64,000 bases of DNA, taken from Cutibacterium porci (lineage in GTDB: Bacteria; Actinomycetota; Actinomycetes; Propionibacteriales; Propionibacteriaceae). Made by a program: the position numbers and the translations under genes. Positions within the stretch are counted from its first letter, which is position 1, and each line of letters begins with the position of its first letter. Positions 45,151-53,704 of this stretch are shown one piece after another. Where the stretch lies: contig NZ_VUMG01000001.1 of the NCBI RefSeq assembly GCF_009696315.1, positions 744,001-808,000 on the forward strand, in the 5' to 3' direction. The notes under the pieces are model-generated. The model was not told where the DNA came from, did no database searches, and worked only from the letters and a program-made list of their open reading frames with translations.

Positions 45151-45375
45151 TCAGGAACGTCGCCAACAGTATGCTGTGCCGGTAATTCCTAGGCCGGTAC
45201 CCGTGAGGCAGATCCATAGCCAGTCGCGGTAACCAGACACAGTGAGGCGGTCGAGCATCATCCAGCAGATAAGCGATGCCACGGCGAAGGCGATGGTGCC
45301 CACGATGCCGACCGTCACGCCGTTTTCGTCTATTGGAGCGACGTTCGCCTGAGTAAGCAGATGACGGTTGGACAC
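45151..45375 (-). CDS. DUF2530-like small membrane protein, leaderless
   Basis: The 74 aa protein has two hydrophobic helices (about 21-40 and 51-68) and ends W-R-R-S. Size, topology and its place between DUF3027 and an NCS2 permease fit DUF2530. The GTG start at 45375 lies exactly 6 bases after TACGAT on the minus strand, indicating a leaderless transcript. It is divergent from the permease gene, whose promoter is also leaderless. Confidence 0.72.
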   Translation of the reverse strand: MSNRHLLTQANVAPIDENGVTVGIVGTIAFAVASLICWMMLDRLTVSGYRDWLWICLTGTGLGITGTAYCWRRS

Positions 45376-45430
45376 GGCTCTATCGTAATGCCCCCCGCAA
45401 GCCGTGACACGTTATCTCTAGAATGCCTGC

Positions 45431-46942
45431 GTGCCTAGCAATACCGCATCAGCAAGACTCGATCATTGGTTTCATCTGACAGAACGGGGCTCGACGAGAT
45501 CTCGTGAAGTTCGTGGCGGCATCGTCACCTTCTTCACGATGGCCTACATCCTGGCCCTCAATCCCCTCATTATCGGCACCGCTGCCGATAAAAATGGCAA
45601 GCTCCTCAACGGCGCTCCGAAATTCCTTGATGCTGCCGGGACCACCCTTAATACCGTCGGCATTGATGACAACAAAATCATGGTAATGGCGGTGACAGCC
45701 TTTGTGGCTGCCATTATGACGATTGCGATGGGCATTTGGGGACGATTCCCGATGGGTATCGCGACAGGCCTAGGTATTAACTCTCTGCTTGCCTACGTTG
45801 TCGCTCCGACGATGACGTGGTCTCAGGCTATGGGCTTGGTCGTCTGGGAGGGCGTCCTCATTTTGGTGTTCGTTCTTACAGGGGTCCGGGAGATGATCTT
45901 CCGAGCTGTGCCCGATTCTTTGCGGGCGGCGATCAGCGTAGGAATAGGCCTGTTCATCGCGTTTGTCGGGTTCGTCGATTCTGGTGTTATTCGCCCCGGT
46001 TCGGGTACCCCCGTCACTTTGGGAGTTGGTGGCAGCTTAGTGGGTTGGCCCATCTTTCTGTGCCTATTCGGTTTTCTGCTGCTGGTGGTGTTGCATCAGC
46101 GTCACGTTAAAGGGTCCATGCTCATAGCAATCATCGGTACCTCACTTGTCGGAGTGATCATTGAGGCCATAGGAAACATCGGTGCCCAGAGCGACAAGAA
46201 TCCGACCGGCTGGGCCCTTAACGTCCCCCGGCTACCCGCAGCCTCAGATTTCCGCTGGCCCGACCTGGGGCTACTCGGTCATGTTGACCTTGTTGGCGGG
46301 TTTCTTGTCGACGGTCATTTCCGTATTGGAGTCTTCTTGGGCACCCTGCTCGTGGTGTTTTCCCTGATGCTCGCTGATTTCTTCGACACCATGGGGACGG
46401 TTGTCGCGATCGGTGACCAAGCCGGCATCCTTGACGAGACCGGTAACCCTGAGCATCTCAAGGGAATCCTCGTCGTCGACGCCTTGGCTGCAGTAGCCGG
46501 CGGTCTTGGCTCAGCGTCGTCGGCAACCGGGTACGTCGAGTCGGCCGCTGGTGTAGGGGAGGGGGCCCGTACCGGTATCGCCTCCATCGTCACCGGGCTG
46601 GGCTTCTTGCTCGCGATGTTCCTGTCTCCGATCGTGTCCATCATCCCGTCTGAGGCAGCCGCTCCGGTGCTCGTTTTTGTCGGATTCCTTATGATGGCTC
46701 AGGTCACGCACATTGACTGGAAGCACGCAGAGGAAGGTCTACCAGCTTTTCTGGGCATGGTACTCATGCCTTTCGCCTACTCGATTACGACCGGTATTGG
46801 TGCTGGCCTCATCATGTTCTGCATCGCCAAGGCCATTTCTGGTAAGGCTCGCAGCGTGCATCCCCTGCTGTGGGTTGTTGCTCTGCTCTTTGTGGTGTAC
46901 TTCAGCCAGTCCCTTCTTATGAAGCTGTTTGGCCAGCTCTGA
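45431..46942 (+). CDS. NCS2-family (AzgA-like) purine permease
   Basis: The 503 aa protein has about 12-14 helices and the NCS2 AzgA motifs: G-I-V-T-F-F-T-M-A-Y-I-L near residues 27-38, G-L-G-I-N-S-L-L-A-Y, S-L-M-L-A-D-F-F-D-T-M-G-T and S-A-T-G-Y-V-E-S-A-A-G-V-G-E-G-A-R-T-G. It imports adenine, guanine or hypoxanthine with protons. GTG 45431 lies 6 bases after TAGAAT with no ribosome-binding site, so it is probably leaderless. Its 3' end overlaps the convergent gene at 46917. Confidence 0.93.
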   Translation: MPSNTASARLDHWFHLTERGSTRSREVRGGIVTFFTMAYILALNPLIIGTAADKNGKLLNGAPKFLDAAGTTLNTVGIDDNKIMVMAVTAFVAAIMTIAMGIWGRFPMGIATGLGINSLLAYVVAPTMTWSQAMGLVVWEGVLILVFVLTGVREMIFRAVPDSLRAAISVGIGLFIAFVGFVDSGVIRPGSGTPVTLGVGGSLVGWPIFLCLFGFLLLVVLHQRHVKGSMLIAIIGTSLVGVIIEAIGNIGAQSDKNPTGWALNVPRLPAASDFRWPDLGLLGHVDLVGGFLVDGHFRIGVFLGTLLVVFSLMLADFFDTMGTVVAIGDQAGILDETGNPEHLKGILVVDALAAVAGGLGSASSATGYVESAAGVGEGARTGIASIVTGLGFLLAMFLSPIVSIIPSEAAAPVLVFVGFLMMAQVTHIDWKHAEEGLPAFLGMVLMPFAYSITTGIGAGLIMFCIAKAISGKARSVHPLLWVVALLFVVYFSQSLLMKLFGQL

Positions 46943-47627
46943 GACCAGCGGAATGGGTGCATTCGAGGGTGTCCGGCTGCCAGGCTACGAAGAGGTTTGG
47001 CGCCGGGCGGCCCAGGTCGACGGCCAGCTGATTCCAGCCCGGATATGAGTTGAGGAAGGTGAGCACGGCGCTCGCTTCACCTCGTCGTGTAGACGGTATT
47101 GCTCCGATGACCTTCGACAGTTCAACCCGCGTGGCCAATATTTGTCCGGTCCCTGCATAACCGATTTGCATTCCGGGTGCTGGCCGCAGCGGAATCTGGG
47201 GGTCCCTGGCCATGAGCCGTTGAAGCGAGTAGGCGCTGGGTAGCCCGGCGGATGCGAGATCACGATCGAGCTCTTCGAAGCGTGCCACCGTCATGGGGAT
47301 CTCCGTCCATCCCCATGACATATGGGTGAGCCAGTGATTGACAAGCCGCCAGCATCGCGTCAACCGCTCGGTTTCGATAGAGCGTCCGCGGACGAGGTCT
47401 TCGACGTCGTTGGGGGTTGGCCAGCCGGTTGGTAGCATCGGGCCTTCAACGTTAGGCCTGTAGAGCGGGTGGAACGGGCTATGCCACCGTGCCCGACGAT
47501 GATGGTGAACAGGCACGTTGAACCGAGCTTCCGTCCACCTACGTAGTTTCATGGCGAGGCCCTCGTCGGCCTCGAAAATGTCGCGAACTTCGTCGATCGC
47601 GATGGCGTTGAGTCTCAACCCACCCAT
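46917..47627 (-). CDS. Hypothetical protein, possibly DUF7691-like
   Basis: The 236 aa cytosolic protein begins M-G-G-L-R-L-N-A-I-A-I-D-E-V-R-D-I-F and has Trp-rich runs such as L-V-N-H-W-L-T-H-M-S-W-G-W and G-W-P-T-P-N-D-V-E-D-L. No signal peptide or transmembrane helix is seen. The N-terminus resembles small actinobacterial DUF7691 proteins, but I am not sure. Its last 26 bases overlap the 3' end of the permease gene on the other strand. Confidence 0.6.
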   Translation of the reverse strand: MGGLRLNAIAIDEVRDIFEADEGLAMKLRRWTEARFNVPVHHHRRARWHSPFHPLYRPNVEGPMLPTGWPTPNDVEDLVRGRSIETERLTRCWRLVNHWLTHMSWGWTEIPMTVARFEELDRDLASAGLPSAYSLQRLMARDPQIPLRPAPGMQIGYAGTGQILATRVELSKVIGAIPSTRRGEASAVLTFLNSYPGWNQLAVDLGRPAPNLFVAWQPDTLECTHSAGLRAGQTAS

Positions 47628-47670
47628 AGTGACAGGGTATAAGACTGCGGGTCGGCATAAGGTGTCGTCC

Positions 47671-47754
47671 ATGAATCCACGCTCCAGGCAACACATCATT
47701 AGCGGGGTTCTCATCATCCTCGTACTTCTCGTCGTGGTGGGATCCCTGCTGTGA
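47671..47754 (+). CDS. 27-residue hydrophobic peptide
   Basis: The frame M-N-P-R-S-R-Q-H followed by one hydrophobic helix of about 17 residues ending G-S-L-L runs from ATG 47671 to a TGA at 47752. AAGGTG lies 7 bases before the ATG. Very small single-helix proteins of this shape are common and often missed in actinobacteria. It precedes the secreted protein gene by 32 bases. Confidence 0.45.
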   Translation: MNPRSRQHIISGVLIILVLLVVVGSLL

Positions 47755-47786
47755 TTGGTCGATCCGGCATGGCAGGATGTGACATT

Positions 47787-48776
47787 GTGACCCACCGATC
47801 CCGGACTCGACGCCGCGCATCCCAAGCTGCGAGCGCATTGCTGGCACTCGGATGCGCTTGGGGATTGTCGGTCGGCCCGGCAGCAGCTGCTGACCTCACC
47901 ATCGCCACAGGTAAAAAGCTCGGGAATCCCGTTGGTATGGCTGCTGACCTTTCTCATGACTGGTATTGGATAACCGATGGTTCCTCATCGACGGTCCACT
48001 CGCTACTTGCTCTTGACACCTCAGGAAAAGAGGTTCACCGGGTGGCATGGGAGCCGGCCTTTCATGATGTCGAGGCGATGTCGTGGGCTAATGGGGCGCT
48101 GTACGTTGCAGACATTGGCGACAAGAAAGCCCAGCGTCGCGGGATTCGGGTGATATCCCCGACCTCAACAACAGCGAAGCAATCGACGTATTACGAGTGG
48201 ATGTTCACCTATCCAGACGGCGCTCACGATGCCAAAGCGTTGTCCGTCAGTCCCAAGGGGACTTTTTACATCATTACCGATGGTCCACATCCTGCGATTT
48301 ACCGGGGCGGCCCACAGGTGAGTCGCACTGAATCGAATCCACTAGAAAAGGTCGCTGACGCGCCAGCTGGAGTCAAAGACGCCACATTTCTGCCGGACGG
48401 GTCACGAATGGCCATCCTTACCGACCGTGAAGTGCGTGTTGTTGACGCTTATTCCTGGAAGACGGTCGCCAATGCCGCCTTCTCTGGTGGCCAAGCCATC
48501 ACGACGGACACCACTCAAAAAACTCTGCAGATTGCGACCTCAGGGAACAAGGTGAAGGGGATCGCATTCCCGACCACGTTGACGTCGATCACGCCGTCCC
48601 CGTCACATTCCGCAAAATCTATCTCGGCGGCCTCTCAGGCCAAGGGCACACCGACGTCAAAGGCGCGGTCAGGCACCCTCACCGCGGTGGTCGGGGCTGT
48701 CGCCATTGCGGTGTGCGCCGGCGTCGTCACTTTTTTCTACGGCCGCTCCCGGGATACCACCTGGCGTCACCGCTAG
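47787..48776 (+). CDS. Exported beta-propeller-like protein with C-terminal membrane anchor
   Basis: The 329 aa protein has an Arg-rich signal peptide (R-S-R-T-R-R-R-A, then A-L-L-A-L-G-C-A-W-G-L-S-V-G-P-A-A-A-A). It then has repeats with W-Y-W-I-T-D, L-Y-V-A-D-I-G-D, F-Y-I-I-T-D-G and M-A-I-L-T-D that look like propeller blades. A Ser/Thr-rich stretch and a final helix plus basic tail (G-R-S-R-D-T-T-W-R-H-R) suggest cell-surface anchoring. No named family fits. GTG 47787 is chosen for the AGGA at good spacing. Confidence 0.72.
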   Translation: MTHRSRTRRRASQAASALLALGCAWGLSVGPAAAADLTIATGKKLGNPVGMAADLSHDWYWITDGSSSTVHSLLALDTSGKEVHRVAWEPAFHDVEAMSWANGALYVADIGDKKAQRRGIRVISPTSTTAKQSTYYEWMFTYPDGAHDAKALSVSPKGTFYIITDGPHPAIYRGGPQVSRTESNPLEKVADAPAGVKDATFLPDGSRMAILTDREVRVVDAYSWKTVANAAFSGGQAITTDTTQKTLQIATSGNKVKGIAFPTTLTSITPSPSHSAKSISAASQAKGTPTSKARSGTLTAVVGAVAIAVCAGVVTFFYGRSRDTTWRHR

Positions 48777-49891
48777 TCGTGGTGTTCAAGCAGCCAGTCC
48801 AGACATGCTGACAACGCTTCAACGTCGCTCGGTTCAATCGAGCTGAAGGTTGCGACTCGGATCTGATTGCGACCCAGTTTGCGATACGGCTCAATGTCGA
48901 GGATGCCGTTGGCTCGAGCACGAGCGCACAGCTGTGCGGCGTCGACGGACTCGTCGATGTCGATGGTCACGACCACCGGGCTACGTAGCGCCGGATCGGT
49001 GACGAACGGGGTCGTCAGGGGGTTGTCTTCGGCCCAGCGATAGAGGGTTCCCGACGTCGACGCGGTACGCAATGCTGCCCACGCCATGCCGCCTTGGTCG
49101 AGGAGCCAACGGCACTGCGCCTCTAACATGATGAGGGTCGCCAAAGCCGGAGTATTGAGGGTCTGATCGGCTCGAGAGTTCGTCACGGCAAGGCTGAGGT
49201 CCAGCATCTGAGGCACCCAACGAGCCGAGGACGTCATTTTATTCGAGCGTTCGATCGCTGCAGGTGACAGAATCGCAAGCCATAATCCACCATCCGAGGA
49301 CAGATTTTTCTGCGGCGAAAAGTAGTAGGCGTCGGTGGTTGAGACATCTGCTGCGATGCCGCCGGCGGCCGAAGTGGCGTCAATGAGGACGAGAGAATCG
49401 TCGTCGGTGTCGTCAGGTCGTCGGATGGGGGCGACGACGCCGGTAGACGTTTCGTTGTGGGCCCATGCATAGGTATCGACCCCGCTGACGGCCTGGGGCA
49501 GGCGGAGTTTGCCAGGTTCGGCGTGAAATACGGCGGGGTCGGCGAGGAAGGGGGCGCGCTGCAGGGCCGAGGAGAATTTTCGCGTGAACTCGCCGTAAAC
49601 GCCAGTGGCAGCTCGTTTTTCGACGAGACAGACGGTTGCCATATCCCAGAACAAGGTGGCCCCACCATTGCCGAGTGCTACCTCATAACCGGCGGGCAGG
49701 TCATACAGCTCCCTCAACTCTTCGCGAATCGCCGCGACGACATGACGGACCGGTGGCTGGCGGTGAGAGGTGCCCATCACTGATCCTGGTTCGGCGAGGC
49801 TGGCTACCACGTCCCGGCGGATTCGAGACGGCCCACTCCCGAATCGGGGGTCAGCGGGCAAAAGGTCACGGGGGATTTTTGGCTCAGCCAT
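48773..49891 (-). CDS. serC: Phosphoserine aminotransferase
   Basis: The 372 aa PLP enzyme of the actinobacterial SerC type has F-G-S-G-P-S-R-I-R near residues 17-25, G-T-S-H-R-Q, W-A-H-N-E-T-S-T-G-V, I-D-A-T-S-A-A-G-G and F-S-P-Q-K-N-L-S-S-D-G-G with the PLP Lys. It makes 3-phosphoserine (and 4-phosphohydroxythreonine) in the cytosol. ATG 49891 is the start of the conserved region. The 3' end overlaps the convergent gene by 4 bases. Confidence 0.94.
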   Translation of the reverse strand: MAEPKIPRDLLPADPRFGSGPSRIRRDVVASLAEPGSVMGTSHRQPPVRHVVAAIREELRELYDLPAGYEVALGNGGATLFWDMATVCLVEKRAATGVYGEFTRKFSSALQRAPFLADPAVFHAEPGKLRLPQAVSGVDTYAWAHNETSTGVVAPIRRPDDTDDDSLVLIDATSAAGGIAADVSTTDAYYFSPQKNLSSDGGLWLAILSPAAIERSNKMTSSARWVPQMLDLSLAVTNSRADQTLNTPALATLIMLEAQCRWLLDQGGMAWAALRTASTSGTLYRWAEDNPLTTPFVTDPALRSPVVVTIDIDESVDAAQLCARARANGILDIEPYRKLGRNQIRVATFSSIEPSDVEALSACLDWLLEHHD

Positions 49892-49983
49892 ACCCCGATA
49901 CTCCCAGATCATGGAGTGCACAACGGCACAGTTCACGCTGTGATCGTGTGGCAGGATGAGGGAAACCGGGCTAGGAGGCATAG

Positions 49984-51114
49984 ATGATCACCCGCATTGC
50001 TTCTCACCACGTCGTCGACCGTGATGGCAATGATTCACCAGCGACGATCACTGTTGAGGCTGGACGCATTAGGACAATCAGCGAGGGTATTGATCCAGAG
50101 GCTGAACTCGTCGACGAATGGATTTTGCCCGGATACGTCGATACTCACTGCCATGGTGGTGCCGGAGCTGACTTCACCGATCCCGACCACGAGGCCGCGT
50201 TGCGGGCGGTCCGCTATCACCGCAGCCAGGGATCGACGACTTTGTTCGCGTCGACGGTGACCGCAGCGATTGACGACGTCGTCACGCAGATTGGGCGACT
50301 TCGCCGGCTCGTCGATAGTGATGAGGTTGCCGGTATTCACCTGGAGGGTCCGTTCCTGGCTGAGTCGCGCAAAGGTGCTCACGCTGTTGAGCTGCTGTGT
50401 GATCCAGATCCGGTGTCCGTGGACCGTCTCATCGAGGCTGGCGGATCCGCTCTGAAGATGGTGACAATTGCGCCGGAACGTGCCCATGGCTTAGAGGCGG
50501 TGGCTACCTTTAGCCGCGCGGGAGTTCACGCTGCCATTGGTCATACCGAGTGCGACAATGTTACGGCTAGCGCTGCAGTCAACGCTGGGGCAGACGTCGT
50601 CACCCATCTATTCAACGCGATGCCATCCATTCATCATCGCCAGCCCGGTCCAGTGCCACCGATGCTCACTGATACGCGGGTGGTCTGTGAACTCATTTGC
50701 GACGGCGTCCATCTGGCCCCAGACGTCATTCGGATGGCGATGTCTACTGCCGGCCCACAGCGCATTGCTCTCGTGACCGATGCTATGAGCGCGACTGGAC
50801 AACCCGACGGCGACTACATCCTGGGTAGCTTGCCGGTAAAGGTTCTTGACGGAAAAGCCCGCTTGGTGGCTGCTGATGGTTCGCTGGGAGCGATCGCGGG
50901 ATCGACTCTCACGATGGGTCGAGCGGTCGAGTTCGTCACGTCTGTCGTGGGTATCCCGTTGGGGCAGGCTGCCGTGATGGCGGCCACCACACCCGCCAAA
51001 CTGCACGGTTTGGACGCGGTTGGCGTCATCGAGGAGGGCCGCTGGGCTGATTTGTGTCTGACTGACGCGAAAGGTCATCTGGTGCGTGTCATTCGTCGTG
51101 GTGAAGCGGTCTGA
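49984..51114 (+). CDS. nagA: N-acetylglucosamine-6-phosphate deacetylase
   Basis: The 376 aa amidohydrolase has P-G-Y-V-D-T-H-C-H-G near residues 48-57, H-L-E-G-P-F, G-A-H (ligand region), G-H-T-E-C, T-H-L-F-N-A-M and L-V-T-D-A-M-S-A-T-G with the catalytic Asp. It deacetylates GlcNAc-6-P. AGGAGG precedes the ATG. It is not linked to nagB (43025) but feeds it. Confidence 0.96.
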   Translation: MITRIASHHVVDRDGNDSPATITVEAGRIRTISEGIDPEAELVDEWILPGYVDTHCHGGAGADFTDPDHEAALRAVRYHRSQGSTTLFASTVTAAIDDVVTQIGRLRRLVDSDEVAGIHLEGPFLAESRKGAHAVELLCDPDPVSVDRLIEAGGSALKMVTIAPERAHGLEAVATFSRAGVHAAIGHTECDNVTASAAVNAGADVVTHLFNAMPSIHHRQPGPVPPMLTDTRVVCELICDGVHLAPDVIRMAMSTAGPQRIALVTDAMSATGQPDGDYILGSLPVKVLDGKARLVAADGSLGAIAGSTLTMGRAVEFVTSVVGIPLGQAAVMAATTPAKLHGLDAVGVIEEGRWADLCLTDAKGHLVRVIRRGEAV

Positions 51115-51263
51115 GAGTCGGCGCGGGTGATTGAGCACTAAGCTCTAGGCAGGTCGCTCGGGCGTGAGTCATGGCGCCTAAGGGATTGTTGGGAGGTTAG
51201 CTTGCCCAGTGGGCAGGCGGCTAGTGTCGCCCCTTGGCTGTGAGGGCGAGGAAGAGGTGCACC

Positions 51264-51962
51264 GTGAGTAGTGAGCTCGTCGACACGACGGAGATGTATC
51301 TGCGGACCTTCTATGAGCTACTCGAAGAGGGCGTCGAATTGCGTCGGGCTCGTATCGTTGAGCGGCTGCACCAGTCCGGCCCGACGGTCTCCCAAACGGT
51401 TGCCCGCATGGAGCGTGACGGCCTTGTCGTGGTCGAGTCCAATCGCTCGATCTCGTTGACCCAGCAAGGTCACGACGTAGCTCAGACCGTCATGCGCAAG
51501 CATCGTTTGGCCGAGTGTCTGCTTACCGAGGTCATTGGGCTGCGTCCCGATTTGGTGCATGACGAAGCCTGCCGGTGGGAACACGTCATCTCCGGCGAGG
51601 TCGAGAAGCGACTCACAGAACTCCTCAAGAACCCTGATGTGTCCCCATATGGCTGCCCGTTGCCGCCGGAACGGACCGGGTGTCGTCCAGACGATTCCGC
51701 CCGTTTTCGCGACGACTCCAAGCCTCTGGACGAGGTTATTGCTGAGGCTGGGTGTCCGGTCCGTGTGACCATCATGAGGTTGTCGGAGTTTTTCCAAGCT
51801 ACCGAAGGAAATCTTGCCGACGTCTACGCTGCCGGGCTATTGCCGGGTAAGAGCATCGAGGTCGACGACGACGCCGACGGCATCCGATTGACCGGAGCCG
51901 ACGGCTCGGTCGTTGTCGATCCGGAGATCCTTTCGGGTCTGTTTGTTGCCCGGAACTCCTGA
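51264..51962 (+). CDS. Metal-dependent repressor of the DtxR/IdeR family
   Basis: The 232 aa protein has the DtxR winged helix with V-D-T-T-E-M-Y-L-R-T and V-S-Q-T-V-A-R-M-E-R-D-G-L, then the metal site V-H-D-E-A-C-R-W-E-H with Cys and His. A C-terminal SH3-like FeoA domain follows. It likely senses Fe2+ (IdeR) or Mn2+; the family does not decide. GTG 51264 follows GAGGAAGAGG. The target genes are not visible here. Confidence 0.92.
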   Translation: MSSELVDTTEMYLRTFYELLEEGVELRRARIVERLHQSGPTVSQTVARMERDGLVVVESNRSISLTQQGHDVAQTVMRKHRLAECLLTEVIGLRPDLVHDEACRWEHVISGEVEKRLTELLKNPDVSPYGCPLPPERTGCRPDDSARFRDDSKPLDEVIAEAGCPVRVTIMRLSEFFQATEGNLADVYAAGLLPGKSIEVDDDADGIRLTGADGSVVVDPEILSGLFVARNS

Positions 51963-51982
51963 GCCGCGGTGACGACGCCACT

Positions 51983-53059
51983 ATGGGTGTGCTTCAAACA
52001 TTGCGGCCCAGTGAGCCTCTGGACCTGGATCAGATTGCCATTTTATGCGAGTCAGGCTGGTACGACACCGCCGATTCCATGTTGAGGATGGCGCGCGCAT
52101 CTGAGTCCGAGAATCCGCACCTCGTGCAGGCCGCTGCCGTGACGGCGGTCGCTCGCCGAGTATTGACGTTGGACGCCGAAGATTTCGAAGAAATCGGTGA
52201 CGTCCTGCCTGCCGATTTGCGATCGCGCCTCGTTGATGCCGGGTTTCCGCACCAGCCGCGGTCTGTCGCCAGAGGAGCGCTTGGTAACCTCGTTCCGCTA
52301 TACGAGCTCATGCTTGAGGTCCTCGACATCCGGATGCATCGTGAGGAGCCTCAGCAAGTCGTCGTAGCATGTCACATCCTGGGAGAATACTTGCCGCAGC
52401 TAGCGTGGCAGTCGACGCTAGGCGACGGCGGGGACCCTCTTACCCTGCCTGACAAGGTTGGCGAGAAGTGGGGTGGCGATGGCCAAGGGTGTGCCCACAC
52501 ATCTGCGATGAATGCCACGGCGCGACGCAGCCTGCACGCCGCTCTGGGAGACGAGGAGGGGTATACCTCGTATCTTGACAAGTTTCACTCCCGGCTGGGA
52601 GAGGCCCTCGGGGTGTGCGCGATGAACCATGCCACTGTTGACGCGGGGGAGCGTCCCGACGTGGGTATCACCTGCCCCGATCCGTGCCAATGGGTTTTGT
52701 CTGGAACGAGGGAAGAACGCAGAGCTTTAGACGCTCGGGTGCGTCTGGCTCGGATATTCCAAGAGTCTGGTTTGGTGGCTTTGCGGCATCATGCCCCGGT
52801 GGGTCACTTCTTTGGGGTGCCGTCGGGCAGCGAGATCGGGAACGCCTGGGTGACGACGTGGAACAAGCTCAACGAGCAATGGGCTGATGGTTCTAACCCG
52901 ATGCTCGAGGAGGCCCCCGGCTATGACGTCGATGTCTGCGACGAGGCACTTCCGGGGCTATCTCGGTTGGTATCGGTGATCGCCGCGCGTCCGATGAGAG
53001 CTGGCCATCTGCTTCGAGATCTGGGTGCCACCGCTATCGCCGAATTGAGAGCAGCCTGA
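51983..53059 (+). CDS. Unknown protein next to the IdeR-like gene
   Basis: The 358 aa protein contains Trp and Cys at conserved-looking places: E-S-G-W-Y-D-T-A near residue 25, G-G-D-G-Q-G-C-A-H near 170, C-P-D-P-C-Q-W-V-L-S-G-T-R-E near 230 and H-F-F-G-V-P-S-G-S-E-I-G-N-A-W near 275. No signal peptide, helix bundle or cofactor motif is recognised. It follows the regulator by 20 bases and may be co-transcribed. A role in metal homeostasis is only a guess from position. Confidence 0.6.
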   Translation: MGVLQTLRPSEPLDLDQIAILCESGWYDTADSMLRMARASESENPHLVQAAAVTAVARRVLTLDAEDFEEIGDVLPADLRSRLVDAGFPHQPRSVARGALGNLVPLYELMLEVLDIRMHREEPQQVVVACHILGEYLPQLAWQSTLGDGGDPLTLPDKVGEKWGGDGQGCAHTSAMNATARRSLHAALGDEEGYTSYLDKFHSRLGEALGVCAMNHATVDAGERPDVGITCPDPCQWVLSGTREERRALDARVRLARIFQESGLVALRHHAPVGHFFGVPSGSEIGNAWVTTWNKLNEQWADGSNPMLEEAPGYDVDVCDEALPGLSRLVSVIAARPMRAGHLLRDLGATAIAELRAA

Positions 53060-53181
53060 GATTTCGTCACGTGTCGGAGCATCGGGAATAGTTCGGTCCT
53101 TGGTGCTGTTTGACGGCATATGGGCCGAGGCGCCACGGCGTTGCGGTCGACCGAACCCAAGCAATTACCGGGAGGTATAAC

Positions 53182-53547
53182 GTGGCTACCGTCGCATTGA
53201 CCAAGGACAATTTTTCCTCGACCATCGATTCTAACGATGTTGTTCTGATCGACTTTTGGGCGTCCTGGTGTGGGCCGTGCCAGCGGTTCTCGCCGATCTA
53301 TGACGACGCTAGCGGGCGTCATACCGACGTGACCTTCGCCAAGGTCGATACCGAGGACCAGCAGGAACTGTCTGCCGGTTTGGAGATCACGTCCATCCCG
53401 ACGATTATGGCCTTCCGCGCTGGATACCTGGTATTCCGTCAGTCTGGCCTGTTACAGGGTCGTCAGCTCGATGAGCTGATCGAGAAGGTTAAGGCGATCG
53501 ATGTCGAGGATCTCAAGAAGCAGGCTGAGGCTCAGGCTCAGAGCTGA
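53182..53547 (+). CDS. trxA: Thioredoxin
   Basis: The 121 aa protein has F-W-A-S-W-C-G-P-C near residues 27-35 (redox pair C-G-P-C), the later cis-Pro in T-S-I-P-T and G-L-L-Q-G-R-Q-L-D-E, typical of a thioredoxin with a short charged C-terminal extension. It reduces disulfides in the cytosol with thioredoxin reductase. GGGAGG precedes the GTG at 53182. Confidence 0.95.
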   Translation: MATVALTKDNFSSTIDSNDVVLIDFWASWCGPCQRFSPIYDDASGRHTDVTFAKVDTEDQQELSAGLEITSIPTIMAFRAGYLVFRQSGLLQGRQLDELIEKVKAIDVEDLKKQAEAQAQS

Positions 53548-53572
53548 TGTAGCAATGTGAACCGCAAATCTG

Positions 53573-53618
53573 CGGGCCGACGGCAGGATGGTAACGTCCT
53601 GCCGTCGGCCCGTCTTTC
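53573..53618 (+). terminator. Terminator after thioredoxin
   Basis: CGGGCCGACGGCAGGA (53573-53588) pairs perfectly with TCCTGCCGTCGGCCCG (53597-53612), loop TGGTAACG, then TCTTTC. The 16-bp stem is the strongest in the window. Confidence 0.9.
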
Positions 53619-53704
53619 GTCATATCTAACGACAGTCGATAGGGCGGGGCGTGGGGCTGAGCGCAGAGGTGCGTAGGCCGACAAGCTGTTCCTAGGAGTT
53701 ATCC

